Source of the DNA: an uncultured Caryophanales bacterium
GTDB lineage: Bacteria > Bacillota_I > Bacilli_A > RFN20 > CAG-826
Direction of reading: 5' to 3'
DNA: 64,000 nucleotides
Assembly (NCBI GenBank): GCA_937902735.1
Contig: CALELS010000016.1
Location: 1 to 64,000, forward strand
The stretch's first letter is position 1; each line of letters starts with the position of its first letter. Positions 40,747 to 49,991 of the stretch are shown here, one piece after another. A program made the position numbers and the translations under genes. Under the pieces are notes generated by a model, which did no database searches, had not been told where the DNA came from, and worked only from the letters and a program-made list of their open reading frames with translations.

Positions 40747-41711
40747 TGCTTAAACTAGTCAATGAATGGGATAAAGTCTTCTCGAAAGATGAATCAATTA
40801 ATCATCGAAAAGTGACATTTAAGAATCATTTTGGTATTGAACTTGCCGCGGATATGTATTGGCCAAAAACAGTAAACAGTTTTCCTGCAATCGCTGTTTC
40901 TGGTCCTTTTGGTGCGGTTAAGGAACAATCAAGTGGACTATACGCTCAAGAGATGGCTAAAAGAGGATTTTTCACCATTGCCTTTGATCCATCTTTCACT
41001 GGTGAAAGTGGTGGGGAACCACGATATATGAATTCGCCAGATATTAACGTTGAAGATTTCCAAGCCGCAGTTGATTATTTATCTACTTTAAATAATATTG
41101 ACCACGATAAAATCTCTATCATCGGTATTTGTGGTTGGGGTGGCATGGCTATTCAAACCGCATGCATTGATACAAGAGTTAAAGCAACAGTTGCTATTAC
41201 TATGTACGATATGTCTAGAGTGACTGGCAATGGCTATTATGATGAAGGAAATAACGAAGAAAGTAGATATCAATCTCGTGTGGCTATTAATAATCAAAGA
41301 ACATTAGATTTCAAAAACGGTAATTATAAATTAGGTGGTGGAGTGGTTGATGATCCCACTGACGCTCCTTGGTTTGTTAAACAATATTATGACTACTATA
41401 AAACTCCACGCGGCTATCATCATCGTTCTTTAAATAGTAATGGTGGATGGAATGTCACCGCAGGCACATCTTTGCTTAACACAAGATTATTTACATATGC
41501 TTCTGAAATTAGAAATGCTGTTTTAATTGTCCATGGTGAAAAAGCCCATTCTTTATACTTTGGTCAAGATGCGTTTAAGCTATTAAAAGGTGATAATAAA
41601 GAATTCTTATTAGTAAAAGACGCTACGCATTGCGACTTATATGATGGTGGTATAAATCACGACAAGATTCCGTTTGATAAGATTGAAGGATTTATTAAAA
41701 AGAATATTTAA
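40746..41711 (+). CDS. Alpha/beta hydrolase with a Cys in the nucleophile elbow
   Basis: The 321-residue protein has an alpha/beta hydrolase fold: FPAIAVSGPFGAVKEQSSGLYAQEMAKRGF, FDPSFTGESGGEPR and KISIIGICGWGGMAIQTAC. The elbow reads G-I-C-G-W-G-G, with Cys where Ser is usual, as in dienelactone hydrolase. VLIVHGEKAHS and DATHCDLYD supply the late acid and His. Relatives are annotated as YcjY-like hydrolases. It is the last gene of the MerR operon, translationally coupled to the flavodoxin gene, and may act on an oxidised or electrophilic substrate. Confidence 0.8.
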   Translation: MLKLVNEWDKVFSKDESINHRKVTFKNHFGIELAADMYWPKTVNSFPAIAVSGPFGAVKEQSSGLYAQEMAKRGFFTIAFDPSFTGESGGEPRYMNSPDINVEDFQAAVDYLSTLNNIDHDKISIIGICGWGGMAIQTACIDTRVKATVAITMYDMSRVTGNGYYDEGNNEESRYQSRVAINNQRTLDFKNGNYKLGGGVVDDPTDAPWFVKQYYDYYKTPRGYHHRSLNSNGGWNVTAGTSLLNTRLFTYASEIRNAVLIVHGEKAHSLYFGQDAFKLLKGDNKEFLLVKDATHCDLYDGGINHDKIPFDKIEGFIKKNI

Positions 41712-41724
41712 ACTAATATTTATC

Positions 41725-41790
41725 TGTTCCAAATGTTTCAAGTTTGTTCCATTTGTATTAAAACACTGTAAACCAGCCAAATTAACACAT
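41725..41790. repeat. Second decayed tRNA-like end before terminator copy 3
   Basis: Shares TTCAAGT, GTTC, AAAAC, GCCAA and the GATTGATAC lead-in, in the same order and similar spacing, with the segment at 38361-38428. Confidence 0.5.
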
Positions 41791-41823
41791 AGGATTGATA
41801 CAAGACAGTCAATCCTTTTTTTG
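41791..41823 (+). terminator. Terminator copy 3
   Basis: AGGATTGA (41791-41798) and TCAATCCT (41809-41816) form a perfect 8-bp stem, followed by TTTTTTTGTG. Confidence 0.85.
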
Positions 41824-41885
41824 TGTGGTACTTTCTGACAGACTTTGTGGTAATATTAAAAGGCATTTAAAAGTGAGGTATTTTT

Positions 41886-43376
41886 ATGCAAAAGAAAAAA
41901 ATAGTATTACTAATCACATCAATTATGTCAGTCGGTGCTGTTTCTGCTACCATTTTAGCGTCAAATAATATTTCACCATCCGTGAACCCTAAAGCTGATG
42001 TTGAACCATATACATTAACGATTAACGCATCTAATAAATCAAACTTTGTTCAAGATGGTGGCGTTTATAGAGGAACATTTAAAACCGCTCTTGGAAACGA
42101 TATCGTTTTTAGAACAAAATCAGCCCCATCTAGTCAGGAAGGTGTTGTCTTCGAATTTACTAGCTTAAGCGATTATTTAATCAATGAAACTCCTCTTAGA
42201 GGGGTCACAAGTATCGAATTTACTGGCCATTATTTAAGAAATGGAAGTTTAAGTACATTTAGCTCTCTACACATATATTATCTAGAAGACCTTGATATGG
42301 CCGGTTTAGATAAGGTCGATCTTACTAATTCTGATAAACGCATAGAACCAGAAGGCGTATATCATTATAAATATGTTGTAGAAACTGGAAGCTCGTTTGA
42401 TAGAGCGGGATCTTTATATTATTATCTTGGTAATAAAGACTATGTTCCTGAAAATTAAGATTGGGTTATTGAATCAATAAAATACGTTTTTAGCTGTCAA
42501 AGCACTAAAACATATGTCAGTGTGACAAGTTCTGATTCCTCAAAAGGAAATGTTGCTATCGATAATGCGGTAGCGAATGATAAAGGCTATAAAGTTGTCG
42601 CTAACGGAACTTCTGTCAAAATTCATGCTTACCCATTCTATAATTATCAAAATGATAATTTCTGTCTCTTTAAGGGATGGCATTTAAATGGCAGCGAACA
42701 AATCATTAGCACCGATGCTGATTACACGTTCGTAACTGAACAAGACGGTGTTTATAAGTTTGTTGCAGAATTTATCGAAGCACCAAGTGAAACTTTTAGA
42801 CAAGGTGTTAGACTATGCTATCAAGAAGAAGATTATTTTGACAACATAAAATGGTATGAAGAAGATACTGATACATTCGTTAAATCTTATGATGGTGCAT
42901 ATTATGACCTCGAAAGTTATGTTGGCACCGCTAGTGGAAAAAACGATTGTGAAACTCAAAGCTATGATGAAGATGATTTATGGCATCAACACGCTAGAGG
43001 CACATCTGCCCTGACTCCTTATTTACGCTTAAACAAAGATTATAGTAAATACTATAAAGCGGACGGACAAGGCAACCAAGAAAAGGTTGATGTCAAAGAC
43101 TTCGATCCTGATAAAGTTAGCTGCATTGAATTAGTGCTCGATAAGAGTGATGTGTGTGCAAGAGATGATCTTTCAATTACTGGCGGCAATTTTGCCCACA
43201 CCAAATTAAATATCGATGATACTGACAACAAAAAGATTTCTAAATTCTATATTGATGGCTTTACAAAAGAAGAAATCAAAATCAGTATTCCTGATAGAAT
43301 TAGTGACGTTAACTTCTTTAAGGTCAAAAGATTAGTGGTTCACTACAAAGTTGAAATTCCTCAACTCGAACAATAA
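41886..43376 (+). pseudogene. Exported surface protein interrupted by one in-frame stop codon
   Basis: One reading frame runs from the ATG at 41886 (GTGAGGT upstream) to 43376, broken only by a TAA at 42456. Coding sense continues directly after it (DWVIESIKYVFSCQSTKTYVSV). The whole protein would be about 496 residues: a signal peptide (IVLLITSIMSVGAVSATILAS), beta-rich domains and, near residue 250-300, a divergent InlB-type B-repeat (FKGWHLNGSEQIISTDADYTF...KFVAEF). The downstream half could start only from GTG at 42522 and would lack a signal. No other damage is seen, so the stop is recent or is read through. Confidence 0.75.
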
Positions 43377-43399
43377 AATGCTGATCTGCGAATAACAAA

Positions 43400-43573
43400 G
43401 TGGATTTAAGTGCAAATGTGATATTTAACATCACGATATGTTTTTTAGGACTCGCGATATTGCTTATCTATATTCTTGATCTCTTATTAAAGAAGAATGA
43501 CTTGATCTTTTTAGTGACCATCACCAATTTGAAAAGTGCAAAAAAACACATAAAATCGTTTTATCTCACATAA
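43400..43573 (+). CDS. Possible short membrane-anchor frame (57 codons)
   Basis: From GTG at 43400 the frame reads VDLSANVIFNITICFLGLAI and on to LLIYILDLLLKKN, one convincing hydrophobic helix followed by Lys, then a basic tail. No ribosome site is seen. It may be the frameshifted anchor of the broken surface gene just upstream, since the large surface protein at the start of the window ends in a similar helix plus basic tail. The remaining 64 bases to the next terminator hold nothing I can support. Confidence 0.3.
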   Translation: MDLSANVIFNITICFLGLAILLIYILDLLLKKNDLIFLVTITNLKSAKKHIKSFYLT

Positions 43574-43637
43574 AATAAAATAAATTTGGAAAGAGATTGG
43601 TTTTATCTCACAAATTTAAAGACTACTTAGAAACATT

Positions 43638-43666
43638 GGATTGATACATGGTGTCAGTCCTTTTTT
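43638..43666 (+). terminator. Terminator copy 4
   Basis: GGATTGATAC (43638-43647) and GTGTCAGTCC (43651-43660) form a 10-bp stem with G-T pairs, followed by TTTTTTAC. Confidence 0.8.
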
Positions 43667-43678
43667 ACTTGACAAGTA

Positions 43679-43727
43679 GTCTACAATTTGTGGACAACTG
43701 AAACCATATTTGTTATCATGTTATAAT
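43679..43727 (+). promoter_or_regulatory. Imperfect palindrome and extended -10 box before the BRO-N/Fic gene
   Basis: GTC-t-ACAA-t-TTGT-g-GAC at 43679-43695 is an interrupted palindrome, and a perfect TTGACA lies at 43669-43674. TGTTATAAT is at 43719-43727, so close that its last two bases belong to the ATG at 43726. A repressor site is plausible. The true transcription start is unclear. Confidence 0.45.
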
Positions 43728-44580
43728 GATAAAACACTCAATTAGGTACTTTAATAACAAACCTGTTCGTGCTGTTTGGGATAATGAACGCTCTTTGTGG
43801 TGGTATTCCGCTGTTGATTTTATTTTCATCCTAGTTGAGCCTAATTCACCTAGAAGATACTGGAATAATGTTAAGGTAAGGAATCCTGAGTTGTTTCCTT
43901 TTTGTGGACAACTTAAATTATATGCCAATGATGGTAAAAAATACCAATCTGATGTCATAAATGAAGAAGGCGTTAGATTACTTTTTTCTATTATTCCTTC
44001 AAAATATAAAAAAGCCATTCAAGATTGGATAAAGGGTTTGTTGGATCCAATTGATGAACAAAGTAAAAAGAAAGCTTATGAACTTTATAAAACCGAATTG
44101 ATAAATGAAGATGAAATTGGTAAAGTGATTGCGCTCCAAAAGATTCATGCTTACCTATTTGAAGGATTAAATCCATTCGCAGGAAAAATTCGTACAAAAA
44201 CTATTTCCAAAGGTGGATTCACTTTTGCGAATGGTAATTTCTTACCACAAGTATTAACTGATATTGACAATATGCCTGATCAAACAATTGATGAAATAGT
44301 GGATAAATATATCGAAATGAATGTTGCTCACCCATTCATGGAAGGGAATGGTAGAGCTACAAGAATATGGTTAGATTTATTGCTCATTAACAGACTTTTA
44401 AAATGTGTTGATTGGTCAAGAATTGAAAAAAACGATTATATGGATGCTATGAGAGCTAGTCCGGTTAATCCAAAACCTATCTATATGCTACTCAATGGCG
44501 CCTTAACTGATAATATCAACGATAGAGAACTGTTCCTTAGAGGAATTGATTACTCTTATTATTACGAGGAGGAAGAATAA
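43726..44580 (+). CDS. BRO-N domain fused to a Fic/Doc AMP-transferase
   Basis: The 284-residue protein has an N-terminal BRO-N domain ([28 protein letters not shown], residues 5-32, through [20 protein letters not shown]), usual in phage antirepressors. Then comes a Fic domain with [13 protein letters not shown] and the active-site loop [12 protein letters not shown] (about 202-213), matching HxFx(D/E)GNGRxxR in full, so catalysis is expected. Fic enzymes transfer AMP or other phosphate-linked groups to target proteins and often serve as toxins. An inhibitory helix is not obvious. The fusion sits alone at the right end of the accessory zone; no antitoxin gene is seen. Confidence 0.85.
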   Translation: MIKHSIRYFNNKPVRAVWDNERSLWWYSAVDFIFILVEPNSPRRYWNNVKVRNPELFPFCGQLKLYANDGKKYQSDVINEEGVRLLFSIIPSKYKKAIQDWIKGLLDPIDEQSKKKAYELYKTELINEDEIGKVIALQKIHAYLFEGLNPFAGKIRTKTISKGGFTFANGNFLPQVLTDIDNMPDQTIDEIVDKYIEMNVAHPFMEGNGRATRIWLDLLLINRLLKCVDWSRIEKNDYMDAMRASPVNPKPIYMLLNGALTDNINDRELFLRGIDYSYYYEEEE

Positions 44581-44581
44581 T

Positions 44582-45226
44582 ATGAAAAAAAGGATTAATC
44601 CGATTTACCCAAATGCACAATTTAAAACTTTTTGCTATATCAAAAGCGTAATAACTAGATCAAACATTATAGTGGGTGACTACTCTTACTACGATGATAG
44701 TGATGATGGACCAGAATCATTTGAACAACACGTGACCCATCACTACGATTTTATAGGGGATAAACTAATTATTGGCAAGTTTTGCTCAATTGCAAAAGGC
44801 GTGGAATTTGTCATGAATGGTGCGAATCATATGCTCGATTGTTTAACTGCATATCCTTTTGAAGTTATTGACGAATTTAAAGGTTTATCTAGATCATTTG
44901 GAGATAGAGGTAACCGTGGTGATACCATAGTGGGTAATGATGTATGGATTGGACAAAATGCCACAATATTACCTGGCGTTCATATTGGCGATGGTGCAAT
45001 TATTGGAGCTAATTCGGTAGTAGCAAAAGATGTTCCACCATATGCAGTTGTAGTTGGTAATCCTGCAGTAATTAAAAAATATAGGTTTGATAAAGAAACT
45101 ATTAATCTTCTTTTGAAACTTAAATGGTGGGATAAAGATATTGAAGAGATTAAAAAGCTTATTCCATTACTTACTGGTGATTTATCAAACAGTAAAAAAG
45201 AACTTAGAAAACTACTTGTGAAATAA
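44582..45226 (+). CDS. Vat/CatB-type xenobiotic acetyltransferase
   Basis: From the ATG at 44582 (GAGGAGG in the end of the previous gene) the 214-residue protein has [42 protein letters not shown] and the left-handed beta-helix repeats [31 protein letters not shown] and [13 protein letters not shown]. These are hallmarks of streptogramin-A (Vat) and CatB chloramphenicol acetyltransferases; the catalytic His is NGANH. Many chromosomal members do not give resistance, so the substrate is open. It is followed after 7 nt by an esterase gene. Confidence 0.85.
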   Translation: MKKRINPIYPNAQFKTFCYIKSVITRSNIIVGDYSYYDDSDDGPESFEQHVTHHYDFIGDKLIIGKFCSIAKGVEFVMNGANHMLDCLTAYPFEVIDEFKGLSRSFGDRGNRGDTIVGNDVWIGQNATILPGVHIGDGAIIGANSVVAKDVPPYAVVVGNPAVIKKYRFDKETINLLLKLKWWDKDIEEIKKLIPLLTGDLSNSKKELRKLLVK

Positions 45227-45233
45227 CTTTTAT

Positions 45234-46076
45234 ATGGATAAAGATTTAAAAGGTTTTGAACTATATAATATTGAGCCAAATTCGCTACATCCAAAAGCTA
45301 GACTTTACACTAAAACTATTTTTTTCAATACTAAGAATGAATATAAACAAAGATTGATTAGAGTTTATCTTCCTTCTACATACGAATTTGATAATCCAAA
45401 CAATAGATTTCCAGTAATATACATGATGGATGGTAAAAATCTTTACGATGATTACACATCTTTCGTGGGCGAATGGGGCATTGATGAAACAATCGAAGAA
45501 TATATCGAAAGAGGATTGTCTAAAGGATATATCGTTGTAGGGATAGATGCTCCAAACGAGAATAAAGGTAGAACATTAGAAATGTCTTTCGATAATGTTC
45601 CTACTGTTAAAAGATTCTATATGGGAGAAGGTTACGCTAACATATTTGGAGATTATATCTTTGAAACGGTTAAACCTGAAATTGATAGGACTTTCTATAC
45701 CTTAAAAGATAGATCTAACACATATGTCGGTGGTTCATCTATGGGTGGACTTATGGCGTATTATCTTGCAAGTCATTATCCAGAAAGAATAGAAGCTGCA
45801 TTATGTTTTTCACCAGCATTCTTCTTGTTAAATCAAACAAAATTAAAAGAATTCTTAAAAATTACAATTAACAAGGATATGCCAAACTTATTTTTCTATG
45901 TAGGAAATATCGGTTTTGAGAATGTTTTTGTTAAGTCCACAAAGATGGTTTATGAGTTTTATAAAAACAATCTTCCAAATCTAAAAGTTGAATATATATT
46001 TGACGAAAATATGGAACATAACGAATATGCATGGCGACTTTATTTTAGAAATGCATTAAATTTTATACACAAATAA
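45234..46076 (+). CDS. Esterase of the enterochelin-esterase/esterase-D-like type
   Basis: The 280-residue alpha/beta hydrolase has IRVYLPSTYE, RFPVIYMMDGKNLYDD, KGYIVVGIDAPN, and the nucleophile elbow YVGGSSMGGLMAYYLASHYPERIEAALCFSPAF, with Ser in G-S-S-M-G. DENMEHNEYAW near the C-terminus gives the catalytic His. The family hydrolyses esters of sugars or siderophores. It is next to the Vat-like gene (7 nt) and before an HAD phosphatase. There is no signal peptide, so it is cytoplasmic. Confidence 0.8.
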   Translation: MDKDLKGFELYNIEPNSLHPKARLYTKTIFFNTKNEYKQRLIRVYLPSTYEFDNPNNRFPVIYMMDGKNLYDDYTSFVGEWGIDETIEEYIERGLSKGYIVVGIDAPNENKGRTLEMSFDNVPTVKRFYMGEGYANIFGDYIFETVKPEIDRTFYTLKDRSNTYVGGSSMGGLMAYYLASHYPERIEAALCFSPAFFLLNQTKLKEFLKITINKDMPNLFFYVGNIGFENVFVKSTKMVYEFYKNNLPNLKVEYIFDENMEHNEYAWRLYFRNALNFIHK

Positions 46077-46100
46077 CAAAGTAGTGATATATTTATATCA

Positions 46101-46886
46101 ATGAAGAAAAAACTAATTATCTTCGACATGGATGGCACCATCTATCTTGGAAAAGATTTAATTGACGGTTCTCTAGAAGCTTTTAAATATCTAAAATCGA
46201 ATAATATAGATTATGTATTTTTTACAAACAATTCCTCACATGATTTAGATTTTTACTATAACAAAATTAATGAATTTGGCATCCCATCAAATAGAGATAA
46301 AAACTATTATTCTAGTGTTGAAGTAACGATTGGATACTTAAAAGACAAGAACATTAAAAAGATTTTTGTTATTGGCAATAAATCATTTAAGAATAAGCTT
46401 AAATCACATTTTGAATTAGTTGACAAATATGATCCAAAAATCAAATTGGATGGACTTGTGTGCGGTTTTTCAACTGAACTTGTTTATCATGAATTAAAAG
46501 ATGCAAGTCTATATTTACAAACTCAAGACATTGAATTTATAGCAACCAATGGTGATTATCGTTGCCCAATTGAAGATGGGCTATATATTCCTGATTGTGG
46601 TGGAATGATCGAATGGTTAAGACTTGCAACAAATAAGAAAGCAACAATCTTAGGAAAGCCAAATCCAGAAATAATCTATTATTTAGCGAAACAATTTAAA
46701 TGCTCGCTTGATGAAATATTAGTTGTAGGAGATAGAATCTATACCGATATTTTAGTTGGAGTTAACGCTAAAGTAGATACTTGCTTAGTTTTAAGTGGTG
46801 AAACAAAATTAGAAGATCTTAAAAATTATAATTACAAACCAACGCACATAATAAACTCAATTAAGGATTTAAAAGAAATCTTATAA
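46101..46886 (+). CDS. HAD-IIA family sugar phosphatase (NagD-like)
   Basis: The 261-residue protein has LIIFDMDGTIYLGKDLIDGS (nucleophile Asp and acid Asp), VFFTNNSSHD (motif II Thr), a C2 cap domain, ILGKPNPEIIYYLA (Lys) and EILVVGDRIYTDILVGVNA (acidic motif). NagD-type enzymes dephosphorylate sugar phosphates or nucleoside monophosphates. TATATT lies 7 nt before the ATG with no ribosome site. The next genes encode a sugar-type MFS carrier and a glycerophosphodiesterase, which suggests a small carbon-use cluster. Confidence 0.88.
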   Translation: MKKKLIIFDMDGTIYLGKDLIDGSLEAFKYLKSNNIDYVFFTNNSSHDLDFYYNKINEFGIPSNRDKNYYSSVEVTIGYLKDKNIKKIFVIGNKSFKNKLKSHFELVDKYDPKIKLDGLVCGFSTELVYHELKDASLYLQTQDIEFIATNGDYRCPIEDGLYIPDCGGMIEWLRLATNKKATILGKPNPEIIYYLAKQFKCSLDEILVVGDRIYTDILVGVNAKVDTCLVLSGETKLEDLKNYNYKPTHIINSIKDLKEIL

Positions 46887-46895
46887 GGAGAGTAA

Positions 46896-48353
46896 ATGAT
46901 GGAAGGTCAATCAAAACTAAAACTGAACTACAAAAGAACGATGCTTATTGGATTTGCATTCTTTGGTATTTTGCTTTTATGGCAAGTTTATGACAGTTGG
47001 TGTCCGACTTTTCTAACCGAATTATTCACTAAAGCAATTTATCCAAATTATGCTGAACTAGAAGGAGCAGCATTAGATCGTGCTCAACGTTCTGTTCAAT
47101 ATATTGTTGGTATTATAATGGCTATTGATAATTTGGCCGCCTTAATATTGCTTCCAATATTTGGGACTTTATCTGATAAGACACATACAAAAATAGGTAA
47201 AAGAATGCCTTATATCTTAGTTGGTACAGCTGCATGTGCTATTGCTTTCCCATTTATTCCAGTGTTCTTCCATTTCAATAACATTGTTGGTGTTATCATC
47301 ATGATGGCAATAGTTGTTATATTTGCAATGATGTATCGAAATCCTGCGGTAGCCTTAATGCCAGATATTACTCCAAAACCCCTCAGAAGTAAGGCGAATG
47401 GCATCATTAACATCATGGGATACATTGGTGCATCCTTCTCCATTCTAGTTGGTTTTGTCTTTGTTTTATCTCAATATTTAGGTACCGAAGTTGACGCTGA
47501 TGGAAATTTGAAACCTTTTACTTGGCAATATCAAAATATTTGGTCTATTGAATTACCATTCTTAATTGCTTCCGTATTAATGCTAGTATCCGCTCTTGTT
47601 TTGTTCTTCACAGTTAAAGAAAACAAAGTTAACGAAGAAATGAAAGAACAAATGGAACAAGGCGAAAAAGAAAGTCAATCCATTGATAAAGTCAGTGAAG
47701 ATAAACCACTGACTAAAGCTAATTTGATTATGCTCATTTTAATTCTTGTTGCCGAATTCTTTTGGTTTATGGCAGATAATGGAATTAATACCTTTATGGG
47801 TAACTACGCAATATATTTCTTAAAGACTTCAACAAGATCACATTTCTTGAACACACTTATTTTTGGTATAGGTAGTGTTGCTGGTTTTGCTCTAGGTGGA
47901 ATAATTGCTGAAAAAATAGGACGTAAATTTTCTGTAGTCATTGGTTTAGGCCTTTCAGGTCTAGCCTACATATCATGGGCAATATTAACATTCACCGTGT
48001 CTTTCAAAGTTGGTCAGTTCCCGTTCTGGATTTTCATTATCTTCTTCTTTAGAGGCTTTGGAATGTCGTTAGTTCATGTAAATTCTTTCCCAATGGTTGT
48101 AGAACTATGTCCAGGTTCAAAGATTGGTAGATTTACTGGTTTATATTATGCATCAAGCATGGCTGCACAAACAATTACACCAGTTGCGCTAGGTGCTCTC
48201 TTATTGATTGATGGTTTTGGCTGGCAGTTCTTACCTGTTTACGCTTCCATCTGTGGAATTATTTCTTTGATATTCTTTATGTTTGTTAAAAATGTTAAGA
48301 CTACAAAGACTTCCTTTAAAAAAGGTTTAGAAGCTCTTGATACGGATGATTAA
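46896..48353 (+). CDS. MFS transporter of the GPH/SLC45 sugar-symporter type
   Basis: The 485-residue protein has twelve membrane helices. LLLWQVYDSWCPTFLTELF, NLAALILLPIFGTLSDKTHTKIGKRMPYILVG (the loop 2-3 MFS motif), MPDITPKPLRSKANGIINIMG and EKIGRKFSVVIG are typical of GPH-like or SLC45-like sugar/H+ symporters. A long loop between helices 6 and 7 is acidic (KEQMEQGEKESQS). AAGGAGA lies 6 nt before the first of two consecutive ATGs. It starts 9 nt after the HAD gene and ends 2 nt before the phosphodiesterase gene. The substrate is probably an oligosaccharide or glycoside. Confidence 0.82.
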   Translation: MMEGQSKLKLNYKRTMLIGFAFFGILLLWQVYDSWCPTFLTELFTKAIYPNYAELEGAALDRAQRSVQYIVGIIMAIDNLAALILLPIFGTLSDKTHTKIGKRMPYILVGTAACAIAFPFIPVFFHFNNIVGVIIMMAIVVIFAMMYRNPAVALMPDITPKPLRSKANGIINIMGYIGASFSILVGFVFVLSQYLGTEVDADGNLKPFTWQYQNIWSIELPFLIASVLMLVSALVLFFTVKENKVNEEMKEQMEQGEKESQSIDKVSEDKPLTKANLIMLILILVAEFFWFMADNGINTFMGNYAIYFLKTSTRSHFLNTLIFGIGSVAGFALGGIIAEKIGRKFSVVIGLGLSGLAYISWAILTFTVSFKVGQFPFWIFIIFFFRGFGMSLVHVNSFPMVVELCPGSKIGRFTGLYYASSMAAQTITPVALGALLLIDGFGWQFLPVYASICGIISLIFFMFVKNVKTTKTSFKKGLEALDTDD

Positions 48354-48355
48354 AT

Positions 48356-49102
48356 ATGAAATCTAGAAAAGTATTCGATTTGATAGATGAAAGATTCTAT
48401 TTAGGTATTGCTCATCGTGGTCTTCATAATGAGAAATACACAGAGAATGGTCTTAATGCGTTTAAGAACGCAATCGATAATGATGTTGCTTTTGAATTTG
48501 ATATCCATCTCACTAAGGATGAACAACTTATTGTTTGCCACGATGAAGATTTAAGAAGAACAACTGGAAAAGAAGGTATCATCGAAGATTTAACTTTGGA
48601 TGAAATTCGTAATAACTACAAACTTCTTGATGGTGGGGTAGTACCTACTTTTGAAGAAGTATTGGAACTTAACAATGAAAAAGTCCCAATGGTAATTGAA
48701 TTAAAAGTATTTCGTAAAAACTATAAACCTTTAGCAAAAAAAGCCAAAGAAGTCATGAACAAGATGATTAAAGATAAATCCAAAGTGCTTCTAATATCCT
48801 TTGATCCAAGATCGCTTTGGCCATTTAAAAATGAAGGATACGTTAGATCTCTTCTTATCGCAAAAAGTGATGAATATACATTTTTCTTTAGAAACACTGT
48901 TGAAACAATTGATGTTGAAGATGTCTTGTTAAATGAGAAACGAGTTCAAAGACATTCCCTTAATCATTTTGTGAATGTTTGGACTATTGAATCTATTGAT
49001 AAATTAAAAGATGTACTCCCTTATGTCGATACAATAACTTTCGAAAATATTGACTATAAAGAAGTTAGAAAAATTTTAAGAAGACATAACAATCTTGATT
49101 AA
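48356..49102 (+). CDS. Glycerophosphodiester phosphodiesterase
   Basis: The 248-residue protein has LGIAHRGLHNEKYTENGLNAFKNAI, AFEFDIHLTKDEQLIVCHDEDLRRTTG and VPMVIELKV, the GDPD TIM-barrel motifs, with both catalytic His (HRG and CHDE) and metal-binding Glu/Asp. WTIESIDKLKDVLPYVDTITFEN is the usual C-terminal strand. It hydrolyses glycerophosphodiesters to glycerol-3-phosphate. There is no signal peptide, so it is cytoplasmic, like UgpQ. It is 2 nt after the MFS gene. Confidence 0.9.
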   Translation: MKSRKVFDLIDERFYLGIAHRGLHNEKYTENGLNAFKNAIDNDVAFEFDIHLTKDEQLIVCHDEDLRRTTGKEGIIEDLTLDEIRNNYKLLDGGVVPTFEEVLELNNEKVPMVIELKVFRKNYKPLAKKAKEVMNKMIKDKSKVLLISFDPRSLWPFKNEGYVRSLLIAKSDEYTFFFRNTVETIDVEDVLLNEKRVQRHSLNHFVNVWTIESIDKLKDVLPYVDTITFENIDYKEVRKILRRHNNLD

Positions 49103-49127
49103 ATCACAATATTTATTAAAATATTCT

Positions 49128-49145
49128 CACTGACAAAAAAGTCAG
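49128..49145 (+). terminator. Short hairpin after the phosphodiesterase gene
   Basis: CTGAC, loop AAAAAA, GTCAG. No T-tract follows. It is directly upstream of the preQ1 riboswitch and may be part of its expression platform. Confidence 0.35.
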
Positions 49146-49196
49146 AAGCGAAGTTCGGCCTCTAAATCCTTCGCTTTATAAAATAAAACCAAGGAG
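49146..49196 (+). promoter_or_regulatory. preQ1-I riboswitch
   Basis: P1 AGCGAAG (49147-49153)/CTTCGCT (49169-49175), then the A-rich strand TTATAAAATAAAA and CC (49189-49190), which can pair with GG of TTCGG (49157-49158) to form the pseudoknot. AAGGAG of the ribosome site follows at once. This is the compact H-type fold of preQ1 class I. Ligand binding would hide the ribosome site. The gene downstream is a queuosine-precursor transporter, in agreement. Confidence 0.82.
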
Positions 49197-49202
49197 AACA
49201 AC

Positions 49203-49991
49203 ATGAATAATGCGAGAACTAATCCAGTTTTAAACTGGATAAGTAGTGAAGCAAAAACAACCAAATTATTATTCAGGTCGATTCCTTCAGTGGTAGTCGC
49301 CCTTTTTGTTATTTCGGTTGTTTCAATGAACCTACTTGCAAACAAAACACTATTACAAATTGATTGGATTGCCGTTGATGGAGGAATGCTCGTGAGCTGG
49401 TTAACATTCTTAACTATGGATGTAGTCACCAAACATTTTGGTCCTAAAGCATCAATAAGAATGTCAGTATTTGCTCTTTGCATTAATCTATTAGCATCCC
49501 TTATCTTCTTCATTGTTAGTATCATCAACAATCAGTACTCATACGCACCAGAGGGATTTAACTCTATCTTTGGTGGAACATGGTATATCTTACTTTCTTC
49601 ATCAATTGCTTTTATTGTTTCTGCGGTAGTTAATAGCTTATTAAATTTCATAATTGGTAAATTATTTAAAAAGAATCCTGATGGAGGATTTGCTTTCGTT
49701 GTTAGAGCTTATGGTTCTACAATGATTTCTCAATTTATTGATAACTTTATATTTGCTCTATTAACTTTTATGGTATTCTTTCCAATCTTCGAAGGATTCT
49801 CATGGACAATATGGCAATGCCTCGGCTCAGCATTATTTGGAGCTTTAGTAGAATTATTATTTGAAATTGTCTTTTCTCCTATTGGATATTACATGTCTAA
49901 AAAATGGAAAAAAGAAAATGTTGGAAAAGAATATTTTGAATACATCTCTAATGAAAATAAGGGGGACTTAAAAGATGAAAATCTTAATTAG
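49203..49991 (+). CDS. yhhQ: Queuosine precursor transporter, VUT family (YhhQ/QueP-like)
   Basis: The 262-residue protein has about six membrane helices. VALFVISVVSMNLLANKTLLQI, GMLVSWLTFLTMDVVTKHFGPKASIRM and VRAYGSTMISQFIDNFIFALLTFMVFF are characteristic of the VUT family, which imports preQ0/preQ1. A preQ1-I riboswitch ends 7 nt before the ATG, which strongly supports the substrate. It overlaps the following SDR gene by 17 nt. The organism therefore probably salvages rather than makes the queuosine precursor; no que genes are seen here. Confidence 0.88.
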   Translation: MNNARTNPVLNWISSEAKTTKLLFRSIPSVVVALFVISVVSMNLLANKTLLQIDWIAVDGGMLVSWLTFLTMDVVTKHFGPKASIRMSVFALCINLLASLIFFIVSIINNQYSYAPEGFNSIFGGTWYILLSSSIAFIVSAVVNSLLNFIIGKLFKKNPDGGFAFVVRAYGSTMISQFIDNFIFALLTFMVFFPIFEGFSWTIWQCLGSALFGALVELLFEIVFSPIGYYMSKKWKKENVGKEYFEYISNENKGDLKDENLN

